A DNA stretch of 32,749 nt from Aeromonas popoffii (lineage in GTDB: Bacteria; Pseudomonadota; Gammaproteobacteria; Enterobacterales; Aeromonadaceae). Numbering within the stretch: the first letter of the stretch is position 1; each line of letters opens with the position of its first letter. The stretch lies in assembly GCF_000820025.1 (NCBI RefSeq), contig NZ_CDBI01000057.1, positions 1 to 32,749 on the forward strand, written 5' to 3'. Below are positions 16,059 to 26,280 of the stretch, piece after piece. A program made the position numbers and the translations under genes. Under the pieces are notes generated by a model. The model searched no databases. It saw only the letters and a program-made list of their open reading frames with translations, and had not been told where the DNA came from.

Positions 16059-17723
16059 TTAGTAACTCTGCTGGTGGACGTCCATCACGGCGCGACCGGA
16101 CGGGTCGGCCATCTCCTTGAACTTGGCATCCCACTCCAGCGCAGTGGGGGTAGAGCAGGCGACCGACTTGCCATAGGGCACGGTGCGGGCGGCGGACTCC
16201 AGCGGGAAGTGCTCGTCGAAGATGGCGCGATAAAAATAGGCCTCCTTGGTGAGCGGGGTGTTGATGGGGAAGCGGAATGCCGCTGCCTCGAACATCTGAT
16301 CCGTCACTTCGGTCTCGACCATGGCTTTCAGGCTGTCAATCCAGGAGTAGCCCACGCCGTCGGAGAACTGCTCCTTCTGGCGCCATGCCACTTCGTGGGG
16401 CAGCAGCTCCTCGAAGGCTTCGCGCAGAATATGCTTCTCGATCTTGCCGTTGCCACACATCTTGTCGGCAGGTTGCAAGCGCATCGCCACGTCCATGAAC
16501 TCCTTATCGAGGAAGGGCACGCGGCCTTCCACGCCCCAGGCGGCCATCGACTTGTTGGCGCGCAGGCAGTCATAGAGGTGCAGGGAGGCGAGCTTGCGCA
16601 CGTTCTCTTCGTGGAACTCGCGGGCGTTGGGCGCCTTGTGGAAGTAGAGATAACCGCCAAACAGCTCGTCGGAGCCCTCGCCGGAGAGCACCATCTTGAT
16701 CCCCATCGCCTTGATGTAACGGGCCATCAGGTACATGGGTGTGGAGGCGCGGATGGTGGTGACGTCATAGGTCTCGAGGTGATAGATGACGTCCGTCAGG
16801 GCATCCAGACCCTCTTGCACGGTGAAGTGGATCTGGTGGTGGATGGTGCCCAGATGATCGGCCACCTTGCGGGCGGCGGCGAGATCCGGTGAGCCTTCCA
16901 GCCCCACGGCAAAGGAGTGCAGCTGCGGCCACCAGGCTTCGCTCTTGCCGTCGTCTTCCACCCGACGGGCGGCGTAGATCTTGGTGATGGCGGAGATGAC
17001 GGACGAATCCAGCCCGCCGGAGAGCAGCACGCCATAGGGCACGTCGCACATCAGCTGGCGTCTGACTGCCGCTTCCAGCGCGGCTTTCAGCTCGGCCTTG
17101 TCGCTGACCTTGTGCTCGACCGCGCCGTACTCCATCCAGTCGCGTTTGTACCACTGTTTGAGTTCGCCATCCTTGCTCCAGAGGTAGTGTCCCGGCGGGA
17201 AGGTTTCAACGCTCTTGCAGACCGGCACCAGCGCTTTCATCTCGGAGGCGACATAGAAGTTGCCGTGTTCATCGCGACCGGTATAGAGGGGAATGATCCC
17301 CATGTGGTCACGACCAATCAGGTAGGCATCCTGTTCGGCGTCATAGAGGATAAAGGCGAAGATGCCGTTGAGATCGTCCAAAAAGGCGGGGCCCTTCTCC
17401 TTGTAGAGTGCCAGCAGCACCTCACAGTCGGAGTGGGTCTGGAACTGGAAGTCGCCCTTGAGGTTCTTTTCGAGCTCCTTGTGGTTGTAGATCTCGCCGT
17501 TGACGGCCAATACGTGAGTGCGCTCCGGGTTGTAGAGCGGCTGGGCGCCATTGCCCGGATCGACGATGGCCAGGCGCTCGTGCACCAGAATGGCTTTGTC
17601 GGAGCTGTAGACACCGGACCAGTCAGGACCGCGGTGACGCAATCGCTTGGACATCTCCAGCGCCGATTTGCGCAAGGCTGCTGCATCGGATTTGATGTCC
17701 AGAATGCCGAAAATAGAACACAT
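16059..17723 (-). CDS. asnB: Asparagine synthetase B, glutamine-hydrolysing
   Basis: This 554-residue protein has the same length as E. coli AsnB. The N-terminal Ntn glutaminase domain (about 2-190) starts with the nucleophile Cys2 (MCSIFGI) and has RHRGPDWSG, NGEIYNH and the RDHMGIIPLY block. The synthetase domain has the PP-loop SGGLDS at 235-240, which binds ATP, and SGEGSDELFGGYLYF, WGVEGRVPFLD further on. It makes asparagine from aspartate, glutamine and ATP in the cytoplasm. The ATG at 17723 has GAGG about 10 nt upstream. The 190-bp leader holds a 6-bp hairpin (GAGCCC/GGGCTC, 17751-17771) and, farther up, ACGTCAAG-type half-sites. It ends in the REP-like hairpin. Codon use is like the GC-rich neighbours, unlike the scar beside it. 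Confidence 0.95.
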   Translation of the reverse strand: MCSIFGILDIKSDAAALRKSALEMSKRLRHRGPDWSGVYSSDKAILVHERLAIVDPGNGAQPLYNPERTHVLAVNGEIYNHKELEKNLKGDFQFQTHSDCEVLLALYKEKGPAFLDDLNGIFAFILYDAEQDAYLIGRDHMGIIPLYTGRDEHGNFYVASEMKALVPVCKSVETFPPGHYLWSKDGELKQWYKRDWMEYGAVEHKVSDKAELKAALEAAVRRQLMCDVPYGVLLSGGLDSSVISAITKIYAARRVEDDGKSEAWWPQLHSFAVGLEGSPDLAAARKVADHLGTIHHQIHFTVQEGLDALTDVIYHLETYDVTTIRASTPMYLMARYIKAMGIKMVLSGEGSDELFGGYLYFHKAPNAREFHEENVRKLASLHLYDCLRANKSMAAWGVEGRVPFLDKEFMDVAMRLQPADKMCGNGKIEKHILREAFEELLPHEVAWRQKEQFSDGVGYSWIDSLKAMVETEVTDQMFEAAAFRFPINTPLTKEAYFYRAIFDEHFPLESAARTVPYGKSVACSTPTALEWDAKFKEMADPSGRAVMDVHQQSY

Positions 17724-17902
17724 TGGCGGTAATCCTCTTGATTTTTATAGGAGCCCCCCACGAACGGGCTCGAAATTCCATTTACATTCCTCGTCAATCA
17801 CAATGCCTAGCGCAAAAACCTTTTGCAAGCGGGAAAACCGCAGAAAATCATGCCGCCAACGTCAAGTCGACGGGGCATCAAGCAGCGGGTGCAGAGGGGA
17901 AA

Positions 17903-17920
17903 CTTGACGTGTACGTCAAG
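17903..17920. promoter_or_regulatory. 18-bp palindrome upstream of asnB
   Basis: CTTGACGT-GT-ACGTCAAG has perfect 8-bp arms with a 2-bp centre. A third copy of the half-site ACGTCAAG lies at 17859-17866. The palindrome overlaps the cupin stop codon (17916-17918), so it may end that gene's mRNA. It also sits about 180-200 bp upstream of asnB, where an operator would be possible. Confidence 0.4.
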
Positions 17921-18284
17921 CAGTGGCGGGCTCGAAGATCACATAGAGCTTGCGGCAGGGGGTAAGAGTCTCCCACTGCCCGACAAAGCCTGCCGGAATA
18001 ACGAACTGATCCCCGGGTTTCAGGGCAAGCTGGCCGCCCTGACTGTCGTGGATCACCACATCCCCTTCCAGCAGTTGGCAATACTCGTGCTCTGTGTAGT
18101 GGATGGCCCAGCGGCCGGGCTCGCAGGCCCAAAAACCCACGTGAAACTGCTGGCTCGGATCCGAGTAGTGATTCCAGACCGTTTGCGCCGGGTTGCCCCC
18201 TTTAATACGCTCGGGGGCGGGCATCAGCGGGGCAGGGGCCGCCTCGTGGCGGTCGAGCAGGATCCAGTCGTTGAGGGTCTTCAT
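17916..18284 (-). CDS. Cupin-domain protein (Cupin_3/DUF861-like)
   Basis: This 122-residue single-domain cupin carries the beta-barrel core at about 45-115. It has PGRWAIHYTEHEYCQLLEGD, then LALKPGDQFVIPAGFVGQWE and RKLYVIFEP, which matches the DUF861/Cupin_3 group related to ureidoglycine aminohydrolase and EutQ. Cupin motif 1 is partial, with a Tyr-Thr-Glu-His arrangement, so metal binding is uncertain. A longer frame runs from 18401, but AAGGAGG sits 5 nt before the ATG at 18284, and a terminator lies just upstream. The reaction is unknown. It is a single gene between asnB and the antiporter, both on the same strand. Confidence 0.75.
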   Translation of the reverse strand: MKTLNDWILLDRHEAAPAPLMPAPERIKGGNPAQTVWNHYSDPSQQFHVGFWACEPGRWAIHYTEHEYCQLLEGDVVIHDSQGGQLALKPGDQFVIPAGFVGQWETLTPCRKLYVIFEPATA

Positions 18285-18300
18285 GGTGCCTCCTTGGCAA

Positions 18301-18331
18301 GGGTATAAAAGCGGGGCCATCCCGGCCCCGC
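18301..18331 (-). terminator. Rho-independent terminator after the antiporter gene
   Basis: GCGGGGCC-ATCCC-GGCCCCGC is an 8-bp GC-rich stem followed on the minus strand by TTTTAT. It sits 80 nt past the antiporter stop and ends that transcript before the cupin gene. The plus strand also has a T-rich tail, so it could act both ways. Confidence 0.8.
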
Positions 18332-18410
18332 GTTTGTTCGTTTTATTAAACGAGGTTGAGCATAACTTAAACGATGCGTCTCCCCTTGCCAAGCGCCGCA
18401 ACGCTAAGGG

Positions 18411-19985
18411 TCAGAGCGGCTGCAAGCGGTGGATCACATGGCGGGCGAAGCCGCTGCCTGCCTCGTCGTAGACGTTGAACACCGCATCCACCCCCTGCTC
18501 CTGCAGGGAGGCAATATCATCCTCGAAGCGGACGATGGCGGCGATCTTGCCGTTGAATCCGTGGCTGCGCAGCTTCTTGATGGCGTAGAGATTGCCCGAG
18601 TGGTGGGGCATCGCCAGCAGCACCAGGTTGACCTGATGGGAGAGCAGCACCTTGTCCCAGAAGTCGGTATCGGTGGCATCCCCCTCGATGACGTTTATTC
18701 CCTGGGCGCGCAGGGTGGGCAGCTTCTCGCTGTCGTTCTCGACCCCGAGGATGACGTTGCCATATTTGTTCTCCAGCTCGAAGTAGGCCCCTTGGCCGAT
18801 GCGCCCCATGCCAAGGATGATCACCTCGGCATCGCCGAGTTCGATGGGCCTCTCCTCCGGGTGCAGGGTGTTGGCCTGGATCCGGCGCAGCCAGCCGCCG
18901 AGTCTGTGGTAGATCCGCTCGCTCTGACTGTTGAGCGGCACCGAGATCATAAAGCTCGCCGCCAGCGCCAGCGAGACTGCCACCAGCCACTCGTGGGAGA
19001 TCCAGCCCGCCTTGGCGACAATGGCCGCGACGATCAGACCAAATTCCGAGAAGTTGGTGAGCGCCAGGGTGGAGAGTAGGGCGGTACGCACCCGCAGGTG
19101 GGCGCCGCTGAAGACCAGATAGTAGAGGGCGCTTTTCAGCGGCAGGGCCAGCACCAGCGACAGCGCCAGCAACATGGTGTCGTGGGTCGGCAGGCCGTTG
19201 AGGCCGATGGTGAGGAAGAAGCAGACGAGGAAGAGGTCTTTGAGGTTAAAAAGCGCCTTGGCAAGCCCCGCCGCCGCCGGATGGGAGGCGAGCAGCATCC
19301 CGATGATCAGTGCCCCCAGATCCGGTTTGAGCCCGACCACTTCAAAGCCGGCCGCCCCCACCACCAGCGCCAGAAAGACGCCGAACAGTACCTGCAACTC
19401 GCCGTGACCGGTCCGCTCCAGGAGTTTGAACAGCAGGGGGCGCAGCAGTGGCAATCCCAGCACCCAGAGCGCCCAGATGCTGGGCCACTTGCCGCTGGAA
19501 AGCGTCAGAAGGGCCACCGCGAACACATCCTGCATGATCAGCACCCCGATGGCGAGCCGGGCGTAGAGGGCATTCATGTCGCTGCGATCCTCCATCACCT
19601 TGACCGCAAAGACAGTGCTGGAGAAGGAGAGGGCAAAGCCCAGCAGCAGTGCCAGCTTCCAGTCCAGCGACAGGGCGAGGTGGAGCCCCAGCCCCTTGCA
19701 GACCAGCAGGACCACGGTGAAGAGCAGGGTGGAGAGCAGCAGATGCAGACTGGTGGTGCCCCACACATCGCGCCGCATCAGGGTCTTGATATTGAGCTTG
19801 AGACCAATGGTGAACAGCAGCAGGGTGACGCCGAGATCGGCCACCTCGCTCAGGGCGGGGGTATTGTGATAACCCATGCCGTTGAGGATAAAACCGGCGG
19901 CCAGAAAGCCGAGCAGGGGGGGCAAGCCAATCAGATTGACTACCATGCCGCAGCCAAAGGCCACGGCGATCAGAATGGGTTCCAT
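18411..19985 (-). CDS. CPA2/Kef-type cation:proton antiporter with RCK domain
   Basis: This 524-residue membrane protein begins with about twelve hydrophobic helices (1-350; NLIGLPPLLGFLAAGFIL, FTIGLKLNIKTLMRRD, ALSFSSTVFAVKVMED). It continues into a cytoplasmic NAD-binding RCK/TrkA-N domain (about 388-515) with the nucleotide loop ILGMGRIGQGAYFEL and EGDATDTDFWDKVL. This is the CPA2 plan of KefB/KefC and YbaL. Those carry out K+ or Na+ efflux in exchange for protons, gated by the RCK domain. It is shorter than KefC (620 residues) and has no KefF/KefG partner beside it, so glutathione gating is not indicated. It follows nagD by 54 nt on the same strand and may share its transcript. A terminator follows. 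Confidence 0.85.
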   Translation of the reverse strand: MEPILIAVAFGCGMVVNLIGLPPLLGFLAAGFILNGMGYHNTPALSEVADLGVTLLLFTIGLKLNIKTLMRRDVWGTTSLHLLLSTLLFTVVLLVCKGLGLHLALSLDWKLALLLGFALSFSSTVFAVKVMEDRSDMNALYARLAIGVLIMQDVFAVALLTLSSGKWPSIWALWVLGLPLLRPLLFKLLERTGHGELQVLFGVFLALVVGAAGFEVVGLKPDLGALIIGMLLASHPAAAGLAKALFNLKDLFLVCFFLTIGLNGLPTHDTMLLALSLVLALPLKSALYYLVFSGAHLRVRTALLSTLALTNFSEFGLIVAAIVAKAGWISHEWLVAVSLALAASFMISVPLNSQSERIYHRLGGWLRRIQANTLHPEERPIELGDAEVIILGMGRIGQGAYFELENKYGNVILGVENDSEKLPTLRAQGINVIEGDATDTDFWDKVLLSHQVNLVLLAMPHHSGNLYAIKKLRSHGFNGKIAAIVRFEDDIASLQEQGVDAVFNVYDEAGSGFARHVIHRLQPL

Positions 19986-20039
19986 AACAGGTCCAGCAAG
20001 GGCAGGAGCGTCCCGCCCTGTTTAACTCTTGGGTGGTGA

Positions 20040-20789
20040 TTAGACGATATCGATGTCGACCACGGAGTCGAAAATATGGTTCGGTCGAAATGGCATGCGG
20101 TCGATATCCGCCACCTTGCTCACCCCGGAGAGCACCAGCACGGTTTCGAGACCGGCCTGGAAGCCCGCCAGAATATCGGTGCGCAGGTTGTCGCCTATGA
20201 TGACGGTGTCATCGGAGTGAGCCTCCATCCGGTTGAGCGCCGCCCGTATGATCCAGGCGCTCGGTTTGCCGACATAAAACGGCTTCTTGCCGGTCATCCG
20301 CTCGATGGGGGCGCACAGGGCGCCGCAGGCCGGGTGCATCATGGGACCGTGGGTATCCGGGTTGGTGGCGATAAAGCGGGCCCCCTGATCCACGAACTTG
20401 GCACCCAGCTGCATCATGGTCCAGTTGTAGTTGCGGGTCTCGCCCACCACCACGAAGTCGGGGTCTATGTCGGTGATGGTGAAACCGGCCTTGTAGAGCT
20501 CGTGGGTCAGTGCCCCCTCGCCAATCACATAGGCCTTCTTGCCATCCTGGCGTTTGAGAAAATCGGCGGTGCCCATGGCGGAGGTGTAGAAGCACTCCTC
20601 CGGCACTTCGATCCCGGCGGAGCGGAAGCGGTTTTGCAGATCTTTCTGGGTCTGGGCCGGGTAGTTGGTGAGGAACAGGAGCTTGCTGCCCTGCTCCAGC
20701 AGGCGCTGGACGAAACGGTCAGCACCGGGAATGAGGTCGTTGTTGTGCAATATGACACCGTCGATATCACAGATGACGCTTTTCTTCAT
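20040..20789 (-). CDS. nagD: HAD-IIA nucleotidase NagD (UMP phosphatase)
   Basis: This 249-residue HAD phosphatase resembles E. coli NagD (250 residues) nearly throughout. It has ICDIDGVILHNN (Asp8 and Asp10), FLTNYPAQTQKDL, AYVIGEGAL, NPDTHG, FYVGKPSAWIIRAALN and GDNLRTDILAGFQAGLE. NagD dephosphorylates UMP and other nucleoside monophosphates. In E. coli it is the last gene of nagBACD; here no N-acetylglucosamine gene is present. The ATG at 20789 has AAGGAG 6 nt upstream, so the longer frame from 20837 is not needed. It is divergent from the adenine deaminase gene, sharing a 216-bp intergenic region with a possible minus-strand -10 (TATAAT). The Kef-type antiporter follows. Confidence 0.93.
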   Translation of the reverse strand: MKKSVICDIDGVILHNNDLIPGADRFVQRLLEQGSKLLFLTNYPAQTQKDLQNRFRSAGIEVPEECFYTSAMGTADFLKRQDGKKAYVIGEGALTHELYKAGFTITDIDPDFVVVGETRNYNWTMMQLGAKFVDQGARFIATNPDTHGPMMHPACGALCAPIERMTGKKPFYVGKPSAWIIRAALNRMEAHSDDTVIIGDNLRTDILAGFQAGLETVLVLSGVSKVADIDRMPFRPNHIFDSVVDIDIV

Positions 20790-20924
20790 GGGAACTCCTT
20801 GTATAGGGCGCAAGAGCGGGGCTATGACGGTTGCCAACGCTTAATATCTTCAATTAGTTATGTTGTTTTTGTGACGCCATTATAAGTCTGTTTGATGACA
20901 AGTCTCCCCCACAAACAGAGATAG

Positions 20925-22025
<1,101 letters not shown>

Positions 22026-22055
22026 TCTTGTGCAGCTGGCGGCATCGGCGACACA

Positions 22056-22093
22056 ACACAGCAGGCCCGCCAGTGATGGCGGGCCTGCTGTGT
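22056..22093 (+). terminator. Hairpin after the adenine deaminase gene
   Basis: A perfect 16-bp stem (ACACAGCAGGCCCGCC and its complement) has a 6-nt loop. It starts 30 nt past the stop codon. No T-run follows on the plus strand. It may act bidirectionally, since the convergent gene ends about 40 nt away at 22133. Confidence 0.65.
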
Positions 22094-22132
22094 GTTGATG
22101 GGCTGGGTGCCTGAATGGGCCGCTAACCGGTC

Positions 22133-23254
22133 TCAGGTTGATTGCGGCTCGGTGGCCTCTTGATAGATCGGATAGTCGGTCAGTCCCGGCTCGCCACCAC
22201 CGAACAGGGTGGCCGGATCGTGAGACGCCAGCGGATAGCCGTGGCGCAGCCGGTTCGGCAGGTCCGGGTTGGCGACGAAGGGGCGACCAAAGCCAATCAT
22301 GTCGGCCCAACCGGCCTGGAGGGCTGCCCGTGCCCGCTTGCCATCGTACTTGCCCGCATAGATGAGGGTGTTGGGGAAGGCGTCCCGCAGCCCCTGTTTG
22401 AAGTTCTCCGGCATCAAGGGGGCATCGTCCCAGTCCGCCTCGGCGATGTGCAGGTAGGTCACATCCAGTTCTCCCAGCAAGCGGGCGGCGGCCAGATAGG
22501 TCTGCTGTGGGTTGGCATCGACGGTGCCGTTGAGGGTGGTGAGCGGCGCGAGGCGCACGCCGACGCGGTCGGCCCCGATCTCGGCGCAGACCGCCTCTGT
22601 CACCTCTTTCAAGAAGCGCAGGCGATTTTCCAGCGAGCCGCCGTAGTTGTCGGTGCGGGCATTGGATTCGGAATCGAGAAACTGGTTGATGAGATAACCG
22701 TTGGCGGCGTGCAGCTCTATGCCGTCAAAACCGGCGCGGATGGCGTTGCGGGCCGCCTGACGGAACTGGCTGATCACCTCGTCGATATCGCTCTGGGTCA
22801 TGGCGCGCGGGGTGACGGTGTCGACAAAGCCGGGTGCATCGCTGCCGTTATCGACGAACACCTTGACGCCCACGGCCTTGATGGCCGATGAGGAGATGGG
22901 CTGGGTGCCGCCCAGGTTGTCGGGATGCGTGACCCGGCCCACGTGCCAGAGCTGGGCGAAGATGGTGCCCCCCTTGGCATGGACGGCATCGGTCACCAGC
23001 TGCCAGCCAGCCACTTGCTCGGCGCTGTGGATCCCCGGGGTCCAGGCATAGCCCTTGCCCAGGGGGTCGATTTGGGTGCCTTCGCTGATGATGAGGCCCG
23101 CCTCGGCGCGCTGGGCGTAGTAGGCGGCCATCATGGCATTGGCCACATCACCGGGCTGGCTGGCGCGAGAGCGGGTCATGGGGGGCATGACGATACGGTT
23201 GTTAAGGTGTAATTGGCCCAGGCGCAGCGGGCAGAACAGGTGATCGTGGCTCAT
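22133..23254 (-). CDS. Old Yellow Enzyme-family flavin oxidoreductase (NemA-like)
   Basis: This 373-residue FMN enzyme reduces activated C=C bonds, such as N-ethylmaleimide, enones or nitro-compounds, using NAD(P)H. The fold and active site are visible: NNRIVMPPMTRSRA and LIISEGTQI, the QLWHVGRVTHP segment, FDGIELHAANGYLINQFLD, SNARTDNYGGSLENRLRF, and at the end ADMIGFGRPFVANPDLPNRL. It resembles E. coli NemA (365 residues) but not closely enough to transfer the name. A longer frame opens at 23401; I chose the ATG at 23254, with GAGG 9 nt upstream, because the family N-terminus begins there. The 150-bp upstream region has a 16-bp dyad (CGCTGGC-TT-GCCAGCG, 23381-23396). No nemR-like regulator is adjacent. 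Confidence 0.85.
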   Translation of the reverse strand: MSHDHLFCPLRLGQLHLNNRIVMPPMTRSRASQPGDVANAMMAAYYAQRAEAGLIISEGTQIDPLGKGYAWTPGIHSAEQVAGWQLVTDAVHAKGGTIFAQLWHVGRVTHPDNLGGTQPISSSAIKAVGVKVFVDNGSDAPGFVDTVTPRAMTQSDIDEVISQFRQAARNAIRAGFDGIELHAANGYLINQFLDSESNARTDNYGGSLENRLRFLKEVTEAVCAEIGADRVGVRLAPLTTLNGTVDANPQQTYLAAARLLGELDVTYLHIAEADWDDAPLMPENFKQGLRDAFPNTLIYAGKYDGKRARAALQAGWADMIGFGRPFVANPDLPNRLRHGYPLASHDPATLFGGGEPGLTDYPIYQEATEPQST

Positions 23255-23420
23255 CGTGAGTGCCTCATGGTGGGAGTGAGGCCACTCTATCCCTGCGGCT
23301 TGTTGTGAAAAAGAGGGGTAATTGCAGAAAAGAATTGCCGTGATGGCATCAATCCATCGGCACAGGGCCAGAATGGCGCTCGCTGGCTTGCCAGCGGGCA
23401 TCTGAAGGAGACGGAATAAG

Positions 23421-23447
23421 CAAAGAGGGCCGAAGCGGCCCTCTTTG
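23421..23447 (-). terminator. Terminator of the YoaE-type gene
   Basis: CAAAGAGGGCC-GAAGC-GGCCCTCTTTG is an 11-bp perfect stem with a 5-nt loop, 17 nt past the stop of the gene at 23464. On the minus strand its tail is GCTTATT, so T-richness is modest. Confidence 0.75.
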
Positions 23448-23463
23448 TTGATGCGGCCGGGGC

Positions 23464-24999
23464 TCAGGCCCCCAGCAGCATGACCCGTACCCGCTCGATC
23501 CGGCGCTCGCTCACCTCGACCACCTCGAAGCAGAGTTGCTGCAGTTGCAGCTGCTGGCCGGGGGTGGGCAAGGAGCCGAAGTGAGAGAGCAGCATGCCCG
23601 CCAGGGTCACGTACTCGTCGCTCTCGCTCACCAGCCCCTCGTGCTCCAGCACCTGCTCCACATGGTGGATGTTGGTGCTGCCATTGATGAGCCAGCCTTC
23701 GCCATCACGCACCATGTCCGGGGTCTCGTCCTCGTCCGGCAGTTCGCCGACGATGGCCTCCAGCAGATCGTGGGTGGTGACCAGCCCCTGGATGACGCCA
23801 AACTCGTCGGAGACCAGGATCAGGCTCCCTTTGGCCTGACGCAGCTCTGCCAGCAGCCGGATCACGTTGATGCTCTGCGGCACTATGATGGGGTCGTTCT
23901 GCTTGGCCAGTTCGCTTAAGGGTTGCCCTTCGTTGAGGGCAAACAGCAGATCCCGCGCCTTGAGTACACCTATGACCTCGTCCAGATCACCGTCACAGAC
24001 CGGGAACAGGCTGTGGGGCTCCCGTTGCAACATAGCACGGATTTCCGCGGGCGAGTCGTTGACGTCGATCCAGGCCATGTCGGAGCGGGGGGTCATGATG
24101 GTGCGGATGGAGCGCTCGGCCAGCGACAAGACACCGGTCACCATGTAGCGCTCCTCCTCGCCAAAGCTCACCGGGGCGGCGGCAGGGGCATCCAGATCAT
24201 CGTCAGGCCTGTTCTGATACGTCTTGCTGCCCATCAGCTTGAAGATGGCTGCCGTGGTGCGCTCGCGCAGGGGCTGCTTGGCCTCGTGGCGCAGGGCGCT
24301 GCGCTGGGAAAGCTGGTTGAAGAACTCGATCAGCACCGAGAAGCCGATGGCCGCGTAGAGGTAGCCCTTGGGAATGTGGAAGCCAAACCCTTCTGCCACC
24401 AGGCTAAAACCGATCATCAACAGGAAGCTCAGGCAGAGCACCACCACGGTCGGGTGGGCGTTGACGAACTGGGTCAGGGGCTTGGAGGCGAGGACCATCA
24501 CCAGCATGGCGATGGTCACGGCGGCCATCATGACGCCGAGATGTTCCACCATGCCTACCGCCGTGATGATGGAATCCAGCGAGAAGACGGCGTCCAGCAC
24601 CAGGATCTGGGCCACCACAACGCCAAAACTGGCGTAGACACCGCTGTGGCCATCGGACTCCGGGTTGGCCTCCAGCCGCTCATGCAGCTCTGTGGTGGCC
24701 TTGAACAGCAGGAACAGGCCGCCGCCCATCAGGATGAGATCCCGACCGGAGAAGACCAGTTCGCCGAGCTGAAGAAGGGGGGTGGTCAGGGTCACCAGCC
24801 ATGACATCACGCTTAGCAGGCCCAGACGCATCAGCAGGGCCAGCGACAGGCCTATGATGCGCGCCTTGTCCCGCTGGGCGGGGGGCAGTTTTTTCACCAG
24901 GATGGCGATGAAGACCAGATTGTCGATCCCCAGCACGATTTCCAGAATGATCAGGGTAAACAGACCAATCCAGATGTGGGGATCCAGCAGCAATTCCAT
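23464..24999 (-). CDS. yoaE: TerC-family membrane protein with CBS and CorC/HlyC domains (YoaE-like)
   Basis: This 511-residue protein closely recalls E. coli YoaE (518 residues). The N-terminal TerC domain (about 10-240) has seven or so helices with the acidic motifs [20 protein letters not shown] and [17 protein letters not shown] pair of CBS domains follows (about 290-415; [39 protein letters not shown]). The C-terminal CorC/HlyC domain is at about 430-510. TerC-fold proteins are tied to metal efflux or loading of exported metalloproteins, but YoaE itself has no firm function. The ATG at 24999 has GAGG 9 nt upstream, so the start is secure. I looked for a yybP-ykoY manganese riboswitch in the 285-bp upstream gap and saw none. 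Confidence 0.85.
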   Translation of the reverse strand: MELLLDPHIWIGLFTLIILEIVLGIDNLVFIAILVKKLPPAQRDKARIIGLSLALLMRLGLLSVMSWLVTLTTPLLQLGELVFSGRDLILMGGGLFLLFKATTELHERLEANPESDGHSGVYASFGVVVAQILVLDAVFSLDSIITAVGMVEHLGVMMAAVTIAMLVMVLASKPLTQFVNAHPTVVVLCLSFLLMIGFSLVAEGFGFHIPKGYLYAAIGFSVLIEFFNQLSQRSALRHEAKQPLRERTTAAIFKLMGSKTYQNRPDDDLDAPAAAPVSFGEEERYMVTGVLSLAERSIRTIMTPRSDMAWIDVNDSPAEIRAMLQREPHSLFPVCDGDLDEVIGVLKARDLLFALNEGQPLSELAKQNDPIIVPQSINVIRLLAELRQAKGSLILVSDEFGVIQGLVTTHDLLEAIVGELPDEDETPDMVRDGEGWLINGSTNIHHVEQVLEHEGLVSESDEYVTLAGMLLSHFGSLPTPGQQLQLQQLCFEVVEVSERRIERVRVMLLGA

Positions 25000-25250
25000 G
25001 TAATGACCTCAATAAAAAAACAGACAGAGCGGGTGTCAGTGACGGCGAAAAATGGCCGTGGAGCACGAGGCGTGGGTGTTTTCAGAGGCGCTGGTGGAGC
25101 AATAACAGATACATTTTGACAGGGAGAAACGAAGGGTAACTTCGGGGATTGTCCATGATGGGCAATAAAACCTCGGGTTAAGAATGAGCCCTGATAATAA
25201 CGGCTGGCGGCAGTTTGGCAAGGGCTGTTATGAAGATGTGATAATGGCGA

Positions 25251-25273
25251 GGAGGCGGCCAGGCTGCGCCTCC
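25251..25273 (-). terminator. Weak hairpin after the CDF transporter gene
   Basis: GGAGGCG and CGCCTCC form a 7-bp stem with a 9-nt loop, 12 nt beyond the stop codon. No T-run follows on the minus strand, so termination here is uncertain. The rest of the 25000-25284 gap shows no gene. Confidence 0.35.
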
Positions 25274-25284
25274 CGTTTGGCTAT

Positions 25285-26223
25285 TTACAACCAGCGTTCT
25301 TCGTGGGTGAAGCAGACCGAGAGCCAGGCATCCCCCAAGGCATCGCCGATGCGGGACCAGAGCTCATGACGCAGGGCATCCTGACGCGCCACAGGCCACT
25401 CCTGTCCTATCGGCACCAGAATGTTGATTTCGAGATCGAAACGGCGGCCGCTTTTGGCCAGATGGCTGTAACACCGGATGCCGTGGCGCTGGCCCAACGC
25501 CTCTATCTCCTGATCGATGAGCTCTGGAATATACCCCTCGGGGGCGATCTTCAGCACTTCTCGCAGACTGTGACCAAGCACTTTGATGGGAACGATAGCG
25601 GCACACACGGCCAGCAGTGAGACCAGGGCAGGGTCGATATAGTGGTTGAATTGATCGTAGCCGATAGCACTCAATCCCATCGCCACCAGAAAACCCACCA
25701 GCAGGGTGGTACTTAAAATAGTATCAACCAGCCACTCTTGGGAATCGACTCGCACCAGTTCCGAGTTGAACTGTTTTGCTAACTCCACTTCTATAAAATA
25801 CATCAGAGAGCACAAGACAGTAGCGATGGTTGACGCGATCAAAGCGTGACCAAGGCTAATCTCACGGCCACCAGATAACAGGGTCGTTATACCGCTATAG
25901 AGTGCGGCCAGACAGAGCAGTAGAATAATGGTGCCGTTAATGAAATTGGTGATGGGTTCAAAGTGGGCGTAGCCATACTGGAAACGGTCATCATCGGGGC
26001 GGGTAACGAGGTAGGCGGTCACCAGACCCAGGCCCGTCATACCCATACTGAATAAGCTAAAAAAGCCGTCGAGCATGATGGCATTGGAGCCGACCAGCAG
26101 GCCATAGCCGATACCGAAAATGGCAAAAAAAATACTACAGAATAGGGACAGGGTTAACGCCTGCTTTTCAGTGGTAATGAACTTATTAATGACTTTACTG
26201 AGCATATAGCTGTGATGAGCCAT
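25285..26223 (-). CDS. Cation diffusion facilitator family transporter
   Basis: This 312-residue protein has about six transmembrane helices (to about residue 215) and a short cytoplasmic domain (about 225-312), the layout of CDF Zn/Co/Mn/Fe:proton exchangers. Typical parts are SNAIMLDGFFSLFSMGMTG in helix 2 and VDSQEWLVDTILSTTLL in helix 5, which carry the transport-site aspartates, and RFQYGYAHFEPITNFINGTI between helices. The usual helix-2 HxxxD is not conserved; one Asp remains, so the metal preference may differ. AAGGAGG lies 7 nt before the ATG at 26223; a longer frame from 26241 would add six residues. It is divergent from ydiJ across 169 bp. Its base composition is more AT-rich than its neighbours, perhaps older transfer. 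Confidence 0.8.
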   Translation of the reverse strand: MAHHSYMLSKVINKFITTEKQALTLSLFCSIFFAIFGIGYGLLVGSNAIMLDGFFSLFSMGMTGLGLVTAYLVTRPDDDRFQYGYAHFEPITNFINGTIILLLCLAALYSGITTLLSGGREISLGHALIASTIATVLCSLMYFIEVELAKQFNSELVRVDSQEWLVDTILSTTLLVGFLVAMGLSAIGYDQFNHYIDPALVSLLAVCAAIVPIKVLGHSLREVLKIAPEGYIPELIDQEIEALGQRHGIRCYSHLAKSGRRFDLEINILVPIGQEWPVARQDALRHELWSRIGDALGDAWLSVCFTHEERWL

Positions 26224-26280
26224 ATAAATTCCTCCTTTCAAATGGTGAATATAGCCAAGTGCAAGCGGTTTTCTAGCTGA

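Noticed and set aside
25000..25284. Possible yybP-ykoY (manganese) riboswitch upstream of the TerC-family gene
   Set aside because: TerC genes sometimes carry one, but I could not find its conserved core sequences on the minus strand.
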